DNA from: Pilasporangium apinafurcum
Taxonomy: Eukaryota > Oomycota > Peronosporomycetes > Pythiales > Pythiaceae
Direction of reading: 5' to 3'
Length of the DNA: 59,197 nt
Assembly (NCBI GenBank): GCA_001600495.1
Contig: BCKE01000090.1
Span: 9,355-68,551, forward strand
Part shown: in pieces, positions 1-10,881 of the stretch
Layout of the letters: the number at the start of each line of letters is the position of its first letter
How positions within the stretch are numbered: the stretch's first letter is position 1
Notes under the pieces: generated by a model
What the model was told of the DNA's origin: nothing
Seen by the model: the letters and a program-made list of their open reading frames with translations, nothing else
Database searches by the model: none
Translations under genes and position numbers: made by a program

Positions 1-101
1 ACACATTTTCGTAGAGCACGAATAGCGGATTTTTTGGATTTTGGCCAACCTAAGAATTAGGCTGTTTTTGGCTCCCTTGACTTGCGGATTGCTTGTTAAT
101 A
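1..101. repeat. Left copy of 101-bp terminal inverted repeat
   Basis: Bases 1-101 are the exact reverse complement of 59097-59197. The match ends at base 102 (t here, a on the other side). Inside lies a short imperfect palindrome, CCTAA-gaa-TTAGG (49-61). The repeat touches the first base of the window. It may be one arm of a dispersed repeat, a real element terminus, or a contig-end overlap. Confidence 0.95.
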
Positions 102-113
102 TATCTTTAAAAC

Positions 114-125
114 GGGGAATAAAGG
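114..125 (+). repeat. GGGGAATAAAGG motif copy near left end
   Basis: The fourth exact copy of the 12-mer. It lies 12 bp inside the left terminal repeat and 46 bp before the TDRD3-like ATG, oriented toward that gene. Confidence 0.6.
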
Positions 126-171
126 GTAAACGCATTTAGACCCTTATAGAATAAAAGAAAGGATAGTCCTA

Positions 172-1785
172 ATGATTAAGCAGCAGCAGCTACAGGAGCA
201 AGGGTTCCATCTGAACGACAAGTTCTTTAGTGAACATGGGGATGCTAACGTGGACCATCTGTACGAGATCGCACTCAACAGTGATCTGCGTCATATTGGC
301 GCGCCATCGCTACCTGACAATGTTAGCTCCACCGCCACACATAGTGTCCCCGGTGTTCACGTGCTGCAACTGCTCTCGGTGCACAACATCGCGCAGCCGT
401 CTGCGCGGCAGAACACACCCGGTCTCTACCCACAGGTACTGCAACTACGACTCACGGATGGCATCCAGCGAGTCACGGCTATTGAAGTGGCTACAGTACC
501 ACAGCTCAGTGTGGTGTTGGCGCCAGGCACGAAGCTCTGCGTGCGCGACTGCCGCGTGAGGAACGGAAAGCTGCTGCTCTCAGACGTCAATTGCAACGTG
601 CTAGGCGGTCGAGTGCATGAACTCTTCACGTCCTGGAAGGCTAATAAGGTGCGTTGGAGTTTAATTGTGTCGTACACATGCGTTTCACAAGTGTATATTC
701 ATGAAAATTGAATGGTCATCCAATACAACACAACAGGATCTAAAAGAAAAGAAACGCGTCGCTGGAGCAGATAAAGCGGATCCACCACCACCATTTACGG
801 ACTTTGTGGCACCGGCTTCGCGCCAGGTAGAGCACACGCATTCTACATTTGAAGATTTTTGTAATTTTGGAGGATCTCACATAATCTATGTTGGAATGAG
901 TAGAAACTTACCAAGAAGCAGTTTAAGGACGACAAGGCAGCCAAATCCACACAGGCGAGCGTTACAGTTCCACCATCGAGTGAAAAGAACCAAAAAGCCA
1001 CTGCAAAGAAGTCGAAGCTAAGTGAGAAAAAAGAGAAACCAGCAAAGTCACGCAAGGAAAAGGAGCAAAAGGAGCAAAAGGAACAAAAGAAGCAACCGGT
1101 AGCTTCTCAGCAAAAACGAAAGGAAAAGCATGCCGAAGACGGAAAAAGCAAAAGCAACAAAGCGTCCATAACAAGTCTGCCATTGAATATCGATTCGAAA
1201 GAGTTTGTGCCCGCGCTTCTTCGATCGCCGCCGCTACCACCACCTCCACCTGCAACAGTAGCGGGAGTCACACAACGGGCGTTGATAGACGAAAAGCAAC
1301 AGAAAAAGAAGCAGAGGGACAATAGCAAGCCAACACCTTCCAAGCGTGAGAAGCAGGAGCCACATAGTGATGAACGGAAGGCGGCAAAGAAAGAAAATTT
1401 CAGTGGACAACGCAAGTTTAAGAACGATCTGCAGCCGGCCAATCAGCGCTCAACCATGAATGATGGCAAGTCCGCGGGGAAGAGAGATACAACAGCAGGA
1501 GAGATAGCTGCAAACAAATTGGATCGTAACCTCAAGAACGGAGGGAAAATTGCTGGGACGGTTGGACAAAAAATGTATGCAAAAAAGCAACAGTCCGTGA
1601 CAGACATCTCCAACACCAACACAGGGGAGCATAACCCTGAGGACAGAGCAGTAGCTGCAGCACAATCCATGGTATCAAAATCTGCCAATAAAGAAGGGAA
1701 AAGAGGCACACGTGGCAGCCGTAATGATGGCAACAAGAAAGAAGGACCATCGACAACAAAGCACAACGTGAAACTTCAGGGATAA
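172..1785 (+). CDS. TDRD3/RMI1-type OB-fold protein
   Basis: Predicted three exons, 172-648, 737-826 and 916-1785, giving about 478 residues in one frame with GT-AG introns. Residues ~50-158 resemble the N-terminal DUF1767/OB-fold of TDRD3 and RMI1: a LQLRLTDG strand, then LAPGTKL, then GKLLLSD and VLGGRVHEL ending near a conserved W. As in TDRD3, a proline-rich PPPPFTDF segment follows directly. The remaining ~290 residues are very rich in Lys, Glu, Gln and Ser and look disordered and nucleic-acid binding. In animals such proteins form the TOP3-RMI or TOP3B-TDRD3 topoisomerase complexes; that role here is inferred from the fold. No Tudor or UBA domain was recognised in the tail. The exon-3 acceptor could also lie three bases downstream. 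Confidence 0.72.
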
Positions 1786-1850
1786 TAATGTCTTAGGAAA
1801 GAAATGGCGGGTATCTTTTGCTTGCCGTTTTCCTTTCTTTCAATTTATGT

Positions 1851-2333
1851 TCATGTGATAGTCTCACCCACCAACTTCGCCGCTTCCTGCAGCGCTCGAA
1901 GTTTATCCCGTTGCTCTGCGTCCAATAACGTCTTCGCTTCCTTCGAGAGCTCCTCACCAAACTGTGAAAAAATAGATTTCGTTCAGTCATTCTCTGTCCA
2001 TCTTTATACAGTAGCAGTAACAATCGAGAGCAACGTACTCTATCTTGCTTTTTACTCATCACGGTCGCGTACTGTGTCCACTCGTGGAGAAACGGCTGTA
2101 CAAACTTGGGCGCCGCGCCCTTGTGCCGCTTGAATTCATCGCTGCCAACCACCAACCATGCACCATACGCAACTCCACAGTCAACTCACCTCTACTTCAA
2201 CCTTATAGACGTAATTCGCAACCACGTACCGTACGTAGTTGTCTCCGAGAATGCGCATGTGCGGCTCCAGTTTCTTCCGATGGAGCGTCAGAATGCGTCG
2301 GTAGAGCTGCAACACTTTCGTCCGCTCCGCCAT
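1851..2333 (-). CDS. SDHAF3: Succinate dehydrogenase assembly factor 3 (LYR protein)
   Basis: Three exons on the minus strand (2333-2230, 2141-2039, 1961-1851) splice in frame to 105 residues. The N-terminus carries the LYR motif (QLYRRILTLHRKL-like, residues ~8-20). It is followed by LGDNYVRDEFKRHK, which is recreated only across the first intron and matches the ACN9/SDHAF3 core, and by FLHEWTQYA. The family acts in the mitochondrial matrix, protecting and maturing the iron-sulphur subunit SDHB of complex II. Length (~105-125 aa) is normal for the family. The gene converges on the TDRD3-like gene with 65 bp between stop codons and is divergent from the RGS-DENN gene (182 bp between ATGs). 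Confidence 0.88.
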
Positions 2334-2515
2334 GTCAGCTAAAGTTGATATTCTGTTGCTTGTGCAGAAAAAAATGACACAGCGCTCATTTTCTTCCAAT
2401 TAAAATACACAAAAATTGTTTATAGCACATAATTTTAGCCAATAAAATACGTAATAGCAGCCAAAATAACGAACAAGCCAAGGAACTCAGATCTCCCATC
2501 CTGCAAATCCTCAGC

Positions 2516-5500
2516 ATGCGCGGCATCGGGTTCAGCGGGAAAAACGTGAGTCTGGATGCGTGGCTCTTTGGGGAGGAGCATGCCCAGCAGCCTTCGCAGC
2601 AGCCTCACCAGCTGCAGCATCGGCGTCCACCATCATCTTCCTCCTCTACGGAGACCCGATCGATCGTGGGGAACCGTTCACAGTCACTGCCGGCAAACCA
2701 CCTCTCGCATCGCGCACACCCATCGAAAACTGCCACTCCCACTGCTTCCCCATCGCGACTTCCGGCAGTACCGTCACGTACTACAGCCGCCCCAACGAAA
2801 GCCCCTCCCGCCGACCTTTCCGGCCCATTTCCAGTGAGCGCCAAGTTGCGCAAGCTGTTTCGTCCAAACCGCCTGCAGTGGAACAAATCGCGACTGACGA
2901 ATCGGTCGACGGATGATAAGCGACGGCAGCTCCTAGGCATTCCATCGTCATCATTCCAACGGTTGCAGGGCCATGTACCTTTTACCCTGAAGGAGATCGT
3001 GAAAGACCCGAAGAAACTGCCTTATTTGTTGCAGTGGCTCTCCACAGACGATACAGCCCAGACGAACTACCATCAAGTACTGCTCTTTTTGCTCGAGATT
3101 GAGCAGCTACAACTTGTGGCAGAGGAGAAACGCAGAGACCAGGCACGCAAAATCTGGTACAAATACATTGACAATGACTCCGAGTTCCAGATCTCCACGA
3201 CGCTCGAACTCACGACCGAATTGCAGCAACTCGTGCTCGACAGCATCGATTGCCAGGAACGGACACTGGATGCATTCTTCCCGATCCAGAAATTAGCCTA
3301 CATGCGTCTCACGCGAGAGGAGATGCCGCGATTCCTCAAGAGTAGCGAGTATTTGCAGATGCTCATTGACACCGAACATGATACAGAATCGGTCCCTATG
3401 GAACGAATACTCGAGGTGAGATTATGTGCTTCTCAGTCTCATTCAGCAATGATAATGTTCACTTAACGAGTGTATGTATTCTACTAGCAACCTCGAGCAG
3501 CGCACTATTTTCTTCTGTTTTTGATGCAAAGTCGCCAGCATTTCGAATTGTACTTTTGGCTCCATGTCGAGTATGTGCTGAAACCACTGCTTGAGAGTGA
3601 AAACTATCAATTGTTCTGGCGATTAGCGCGCGTATTGGTGCACAAAGCACAGAATGACTCGCAAGCCCTCACACTGGCGACCAAAAATGACTTGGAGCGT
3701 ATGGTAGAAAGTAGACGCTTGGATGAAAAAAATGTCCCTCCGCAGCCTGCTGTCAAAGCATTACTTAGCAAAGCCCAACAGGAAATCTTCGTTATGCTGC
3801 GCTCCTCCTGGTTTGATCGGTTTATGAAGAGTAATCTCTACAAAGTGGCATTGAATGACCCATTGATTCATCTCGACCGTGAAGAATCAAAGGAAGACTC
3901 GCCACCAAAGCTGCTGTCTCGATCCTTTACTGGTCTCGAATATGCATCCCGTCAAGCGAATGATGAAGAGAGTACGCAAACAACTGAAATTGATGGGGAA
4001 GACAAAGGATTAATCCCAAATGCGAACGGAAGTGGACACAGCAAAAATATCCCCGAAGGCTCAAAGGAAGACGGCGACGAGAGCGAAGATGACAGCGATG
4101 AGTCGAGTTCGAGTGAGAGCGAGGAAGCCGAATTTTCTGGAATGGTCCTGAATTTGGAAAGCATCATTCGGGTCACAAAACTACCCGATGGGCTTCAGGT
4201 GCATTATCGTCCTCATTATGAAGCAGCTGCAGCCAATATCCGAGATAGCAGCAAAGACGAGTACTATCTGGATACAATTTTGACCTTTGCCACATTTGTT
4301 GAAAAGCATGATGGCGCTGAAACGAAAGCAAACCTGATGCTCATGCCTGTAATAAATCACGGCAAGGAAAGCTCCAAATCATTCGATGAGATAACGCGAC
4401 GTGTGAAGGCATTTCTCGTTCCCGACGGGCGCATCATCATTAAACGAACGCGTGGAGGCTCGAAACGGCCAAAAGACATTTTGTTCCCATTCCAACAAAG
4501 TGGTCGTGATGGATTTTTGTTTGGATCTGTCTATTTGACCTATGAGGTCGTACGCGTTGGCACTGATAACGAAGAAATGTTTGTGGCAAAGGGAGTCTGC
4601 GTGCTCTCGCATCAACCACTTGTCAACTCGCTACGCAATATATTGGAGCAGCATGTATTAAATGCGAAGGAACCAGCCGATGTGTTCGCTCACGATCGTT
4701 TAACTGCACTCTTTAATGTCGACTTGGGGCCTAAGAAGGATCGTTCGAGTAGCATGCATGGTGAGCATGCACTACAGCTCATCCGAAAGCATTCAAGTGT
4801 GACGAGTCTCCCACTCAGTGCGCTAGGGACGCGGGTAGATGTGTCGATGAAACCTCTACTGCAGCACTTTGGCAGTGCGTTAGTATTACAGATCCTTGCC
4901 AGTGCTCTCCTTGAATGCAGCATTGTCGTCGTCTCGAGCCAATACACTTTGCTCACTGTGTGCACAGAGGCTATTCGCAGTCTCCTTCGTCCGTTTTCGT
5001 GGTGTCACGTGTACGCTCCGGTGCTGCCAAAACCTTTGCTCTCGTATCTTCAGTGTCCGACACCAATCTTGGTTGGCGTTCATAGCGAGTATGCCTTACG
5101 ATCCGAATTACCAACATCTAGCTTTTGCCTCGTAGCAGATATGGATCGACAGGTAGTTGAATTTGTCGGCAATCAGTCTGTATCGTGGCGAAGGATGGGA
5201 CTCGAAGACGATCGACCAGATCGACTATTTCTTCCTCGATCATTTGAAGTCGCAAAACGAGAGCTGGACAAATTGCTTATGCCTAACACTCTTTGGTACG
5301 ATGCTGTTGGTGGAGGTGAGAAAAACTCTACACCCCGAGGAGAGGGAGAAAGGGAGTATTCGGATGACCAAGTGCGTCTGATCTGCTACGAAGCATTCAT
5401 CGAACTTCTCAGTGGCCATACCAACGCTTGTTTAGTCGTTGGAGACACGAAGGAATCAGTCGTGATCTTTGATGAGACACAGTTCCTGTCTACCCAAGCG

Positions 5501-5647
5501 CCAGAAGACTTGCCGTTTTTCAAAGCACTGATGCGTTCGCAATGTTTTTCGGAAATAATTAGCGCGCACCGAATAAACATGAATTTGAAGGAAATTGATG
5601 ACAATGTGGAGGGCATAGCTATGGAGTTGAACGAAGGAATCATATGA
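2516..5647 (+). CDS. RGS-RGS-DENN multidomain protein
   Basis: Two exons (2516-3415, 3488-5647) give about 1019 residues. A low-complexity Ser/Pro/Gln N-terminus is followed by an RGS-like helical bundle at ~155-300 (FTLKEIV, QVLLFLLEIEQ, ARKIWYKYI). A second RGS-like bundle at ~300-410 (HFELYFWLHVEYVL, LFWRLARVL, SSWFDRFMKSNLY) begins right after the intron. An acidic Ser/Glu/Asp linker (~505-520) leads into a tripartite DENN module. Its core shows VCVLSHQPL, the LLECSIVVVSS segment and PFSWCHVYAPVLPKPLL with PTPILVG, typical of cDENN. DENN modules are Rab guanine-nucleotide exchange factors and RGS domains accelerate G-alpha GTPases, so the protein could link heterotrimeric G-protein signalling to Rab activation; that link is inference. 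Confidence 0.8.
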
Positions 5648-5920
5648 GCTAACAGTGATGTATACACAACAACAACGTACATACAACTGTTAAAGTTACC
5701 ACATATGAGTTTATGTTGTCTCAATCCGCCATATCAGAATGCGTTTTTTATGTAGGTGACGGATTTCCTGCTTTTTCAATCGCCATAGCGTCGGTACCAC
5801 AAGCACGTTTAACCGAATTGATCGCAGCACCTTCTTCGCTGTTCAAGTCTTGATCGACGAAAACTTGAGACAATTCGATGCTCCCACTTTTTTCGATCTC
5901 TTTAACATCATTGGGGGCAA

Positions 5921-8900
5921 TTAACCTTTGGAACTGGGTTGAGGGGTTTCCAATGAAGAATCCAGCATTTCAGTGTCTTCAGCATCATCGTATCGTTCAA
6001 CTCGAGTAACTTCCTGACTTTGTAACACTTGAATGTCATCGGGCCTTGTCGACCGATCACCAATTGCTAATTGTTCTTCGCCTGATGGCAAGCTGCAAGT
6101 TTCTTCATTGTTCGTGCTTGGCATAGAGATACTTGATTTTGGAGAGACTGTGCTTGAGAGCTGTGTCGTATCGGCCAGTTCTGCCAAAAGCGCCTCTGTT
6201 TGTTGCCTCAAACTAAGTTCTCCATTCGACTCGATACTTTCAGACTCGAGATGATCCGCCATTACCTTTGCTTTTTTCATGTTAATACTATGGATGCCAG
6301 TAGAGCTTGTATCATCTTCAATACCAAGGGTAGGCTTTGTGCTTGTTGAGATATCCACAGAAGCCATTGATGGCTTCTCAAACAAAATATCGTCCTCGCT
6401 TTCTGAAGATGCATCACTCACATCGGTCACACGCCTCAATCGTTTTCGCGGGCGAGCGGATACTTGAGTGGTCGATATCTCTTCAGTAGTTTCATCTTGT
6501 CTTAGTCCACTTGAATTCATGTAGTCTTCATCTTCACCATCAACATTCTTGTTTTGCTCCTTAGCAGAAGCTTCGTCATCCGAAGAATCATAATTCTTAT
6601 TATGCAACTTTAAAAACTTCACACGACGCTCAATTTGTTCTGGAGTTCGATCTCGATCCTGAAACATATCTTCGTACGAAATAACTTCGTAAGCGGATGG
6701 GAGATGTCGATATTTCATGTAAACCTTTTGCAGGTATCGATCTTCCACTTTACTCCAGTTCTTCGCTCGATCAGTTGCAGCTCTCGATTTTTTCGGTTTT
6801 TCTGGTGCTTTAGAAGCCACGACAGGCTGTGTGCTGTTCGAAGTTCTGCCAACATCAAACGTTACCTCTTCATCTTGGAAATCTCTCGCGCCATAGCCTT
6901 GAGCTTTGTCGGCCACAATGAGAGAGGATGTTTGAAAGTCTGATGGACCAAGTGTAAACTGAAATTCTTGCTCGCCTTCTAGTTCTTCTGCATCCATCGC
7001 AATTTTTTGCTGCCTTGCCTTATTAATTTGGGTGATCCTCTGTTCACGGCTGAGCGCAACAGCTTCGGCTCGGGATTTACTTATTGACTCGATTGGTTCG
7101 TAATTTCTTTGCAATAGCAAACACGACTTTGCAGCATATGTTTGTCGGAATAGAGCCTCGACTAGCAGTAAATGGTTTTTCTCCGCCAAAGTGAAAAATT
7201 CGCGGACGACTCCATGGATAAAATTCAAAAAACTTTTGAATTCAGGTAGACGTTGTATATGTGTATCTTGAAGCATCCGGTTGAATAACAAGAGTACATG
7301 GATATTGAATAGAAGAGGTTGCATCGTCCATTCTTCATCTTGATGGATCTTGAAATGCTTCGTTCGGTAAAAGAACGAGTGGATATAGTGGTTGACTTTT
7401 GCACTATTGTTGCGGTAGTTGGACAACAAAACACAGTACATCTTGATCGTGTCAGTCGATAGCATACTCAGGAAATACTTCCGAGAATCAAAAGCCGACT
7501 CCTTTCGTTGCATTTCCAATAGCAACTGTGCCTGACGCTCTGATTCTTCTTCATCTGTAGATCCATCATTGGAATCATCGTCCATATTTTCGTCCCCATC
7601 CCTGGCTTTCTTTTTCTTCTTTCTACAGAAACATGTAATAGGAATAATAGTAAAAGATAAAAGTTAGAGAACAACAACAGGATGGGTATTTTTTTGTCCA
7701 CGTACTTCTCCATGAATGCTTTTCTTCGAGACAAAACTTTGATATTTCCTTGGGCGTCCAAAACTTTAAACACAAGCTGTCGAAACGATGGTGTTAAGAG
7801 AAAGTAGAAGAAGTGTATGTAACAACGAAGCACTCACATGAGTAAGGGTGACAACATCCACCAGATAATCAGTGGAAAATATCCCTGGACTCCACGTTTT
7901 TAATAGGACGGGAAGACGATCAAGAAAGTCTCGCTCATAGAAAATTTTATGCTGGAGCGAGTCTGCGATTCTCTGGAACCGGGGATCTTCACTCGTTGCC
8001 AATTCGGAAAGATACGCCATCATTTCTGCGAGCAGTTTGACTGATATTGTCATACCATGGTAGTTCTTGATGCTAGCGTAATTTTCAATTGATTGTAGGA
8101 CGAAGTTGAAGGAAAACATATCCAATGTGGATAGCAGAGCTTTTTCATCATAAATAGGTTTCTCAGGTAGCGACGGAGGTGGTGTTTCAAAATCCATATC
8201 ACGTTGTAGTCGCGCCTTCAGTCGTTCGTATTCCTTCATATCATGACGATATTGAGACTTAAGTGCTTGGAGCTTCAGGCGATGATACATCGTTAAAAAC
8301 CACACGAGATGGAAATACTGCAAACGATCTGTAGAAACTAGTTTGCTGCTTCCGCGTCGAAATTCATTCTTTAATGAATTGGTGAGCTGGAAGTAGGATT
8401 TTGATAGAATCGAATCGCAAATTTCCACTAAAACATTCATTGTGGACCTGAATATGTCATGTACCATAACAAAGCAGAGTTAGTCCAAGAAGGAACTGTG
8501 CTGAATTAAATGTACAACTTACTCGTCCGATTCCGTCACTTTCGCCTTGGATCCGAACACCTCACTAATGTCCGTCATTGGTGCTCCTCGCTGCTTTGCG
8601 CCACGTCTACGAGCTATTGGTTTCTTTGCTGCCTGTGGAACCTGATCGTCTCCAGTCTTGGAGAAGTTCGTCATGAGTGTTGTTCTCCCCGTGGGACCAA
8701 CCATTGTCATCACACCTCCAAAGTTTGAATGACGATGAGATGCGCCTTGGCGAAACTTTTTTTCACTGTTGAGTTGATCAAGTAAACTGTTATCGGTCAG
8801 GTTTCGATTACTTTGGGTCGTGGAACCACCAGTCGTTCGGCTACCGTTCGTATCTCCTGCCGACGCGTTTCCTGTTGCCTGTAGCCCACTCATTTTCGCC

Positions 8901-9899
8901 ATACGTTGCTTCAAAAACGCAACCAGTGACTTCGGATGCGAGCAGCCAAGAGTGAGATCCATCATCTCCATGATCAGCAAATTCCACTCACGATTTTCTG
9001 CCGAGTCAATATCCTGGGCGAAAAGCAAGATCATTTCGTACACATTTTCTTCATGTAAGATGCAGATCAAATCTTCCTGGAGATGACTCAAATATGCTGT
9101 AGTCGATGTTAAAAATCGTGGGTCTTCGTTGGGAATTACTAACAGGTTACGAATGAGTGTGAGCACCAGTTCCATGTTCAGATAGTCCTGAGGTGTTCTG
9201 GCCGAACCCTTGCGCGAGAGTGGATCAATTAGAATCGTCATCAAGATGGGGATAATTCCATGACGAAGAAACTCGTGCTTGTACTCGCGAAGATACTTGA
9301 ATTGCAGAGCAATATTGGTCGAATCCTTCGTGGGTTTCATGGTGAGCATCACTAGTACCTTCAATATCGAAAAGACTAGAGACCTACAAAGTGGATGTAT
9401 CATCCAAAATTGTCAGATATCCTCGTTATAAAACGATTATCGATCCGTCTTCTTACCAATCGTGCTGATGGTTGACCAGCAACGGGAGTAGTTTTTTCTG
9501 CAAGATCTTCCACTTGCCCAATTGTTTCGCGACGAGTTTATGCTTCGCGTGGTCTCTACGAATGGCACGCTGCAGATCGTGGATCCACTCTTCACAATCC
9601 TCTCCGCGCATCAGCACTGGTGCCTCACCCTCGTTCTGCACGCGTAAGATGCCGAGATTGGAGCACACGAGCAGCAACTCGTTCATCATGGCGTCGTCGA
9701 GCTTTTGGGTAGCGTCATCCCCATGTTCTTCATCAGAAGATCCACTAAAGTCTTCTAGCTCCGCACTGTTCAATTTATGTGTCGCTACGCCATTAGCATT
9801 GACGTCGTGCTGCTCACTTTCTTCCTCCGCAGCCACAGCAGACGCGTACGTCGGTGCCATTTCTTTCATGCTGCCGTGGGTGTTGACCACCCGCGCCAT
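5921..9899 (-). CDS. TIMELESS: Timeless/Tof1/Swi1 replication fork protection protein
   Basis: Five exons (9899-9457, 9383-8523, 8447-7838, 7776-7706, 7622-5921) join in frame to 1228 residues. The N-terminal half has the TIMELESS domain: LLLVCSNLGIL, an acidic DCEEWIHDLQRAIRRD segment, KWKILQKKLLPLL, FSILKVLVMLT and LIRNLLVIP. A middle region matches the armadillo-like continuation. Near residues 945-1010 a Myb/SANT-like stretch (NWSKVEDRYLQ ... RTPEQIERRVKFLKLH) corresponds to the TIMELESS C-terminal domain. The C-terminal ~200 residues are acidic and Ser-rich. The family, with its Tipin/Csm3 partner, couples helicase and polymerase and mediates checkpoint signalling at stalled forks in the nucleus. 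The gene is head-to-head with the PDZ gene, so a shared promoter is likely. Confidence 0.9.
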
Positions 9900-10038
9900 T
9901 TTTGTAAGTTACCCGCCAAAAGAAAAACATCATTGTCAATTCATTTGCAATTTGAATTGATCAAAAATACAATTATGAATTGAATTGAACATTTATCAGC
10001 TCATCTTTGCAGCTCCATACGATAAAAACAGCAGCGAC
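9900..10038. promoter_or_regulatory. Shared divergent promoter, Timeless / PDZ gene
   Basis: Only about 139 bp separate the start codons of the Timeless homologue (minus) and the PDZ protein (plus, ATG at 10039). If the upstream in-frame start at 9985 is used instead, the gap shrinks to 85 bp. The stretch is AT-rich and has no ORF of its own. The bidirectional role is inferred from geometry. Confidence 0.55.
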
Positions 10039-10774
10039 ATGGAGGCACCAACGCCGTATGGCTACGATGCGAATTCGTTATATGCACCAATGCCAGCGCC
10101 AGTGATGGCACAAGAAGAGAAAGCTACGAATCTATTGGCTGCCTGTGAGTCATGCTTTGTGGTTGTGCGCGTCAACCCTTTCGATATGTCGTTTCGCCGG
10201 ATCATGGATCGCAACTGTCCACGCTGTGGCGGTACGCTGACACTCCCACAAGAAGTAATGGAGCTGCTCATTTTATACGGTCACTTTGTCCCCGAGAAGG
10301 TCGCGACGACGATCCTACTGAGTACGGTGATGGTGCATCCGACACTGCGTGCTGATGTCGTCGCAGCCATGATGAACGAATTGTTGATCCCACTGCAGGG
10401 TGATTATGTGTACGATGTTGCTGTGCCGAAGCGCAGAGATGGCCTGGGGATGTCGCTACGGATGAATAGTATGTGATAATTGGTCTTACTTCTGTGGTGC
10501 CACTTTGAATCTTTTGCTAATTTATTTTTCTTCTTTGTTACTTCTGGATATAACAGAAGGCGACTTGGTCGTGGGCGGATTCATTGACTTTGAAGATAAC
10601 ACGGAAAGTCCGTCTGTAGCTGCTCGCATCATCTCCGTCGGGGATGTTCTGGTCGCGATCAATAAGAAGTCCATCACATCATCGTCGTTTGAGAAGAACA
10701 TCCGGATGCTCTCGCTCGCTGCCTCTCCAGTGTATCTGACGTTCCGACGTAGTCGTCCCGTGACGTTGTTGTAA
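10039..10774 (+). CDS. Small PDZ-domain protein with N-terminal Cys4 motif
   Basis: Two exons (10039-10468, 10557-10774) give 215 residues; an upstream in-frame start at 9985 would add 18. A possible zinc-binding CxxC ... CxxC pair (CESC, then NCPRC about 30 residues later) lies near residues 35-70. The C-terminal ~90 residues form a PDZ-like fold. A GLGMSL carboxylate-binding-loop analogue precedes the intron, and GGFIDFED, IISVGDVLVAINKKSI and VYLTFRR follow it. PDZ domains bind C-terminal peptides of partners. No enzyme domain is present and I do not recognise an orthologue, so the function is unknown. Confidence 0.72.
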
Positions 10775-10881
10775 TCGGAACGTGGAGGAGATGCACAAAG
10801 CAGCTCTGATTGCAGTAACAATATGGTTAATTGATTATTATTCTAGTCTAAAGTGTATCAAAGTATGTGTAGAATGTAACG

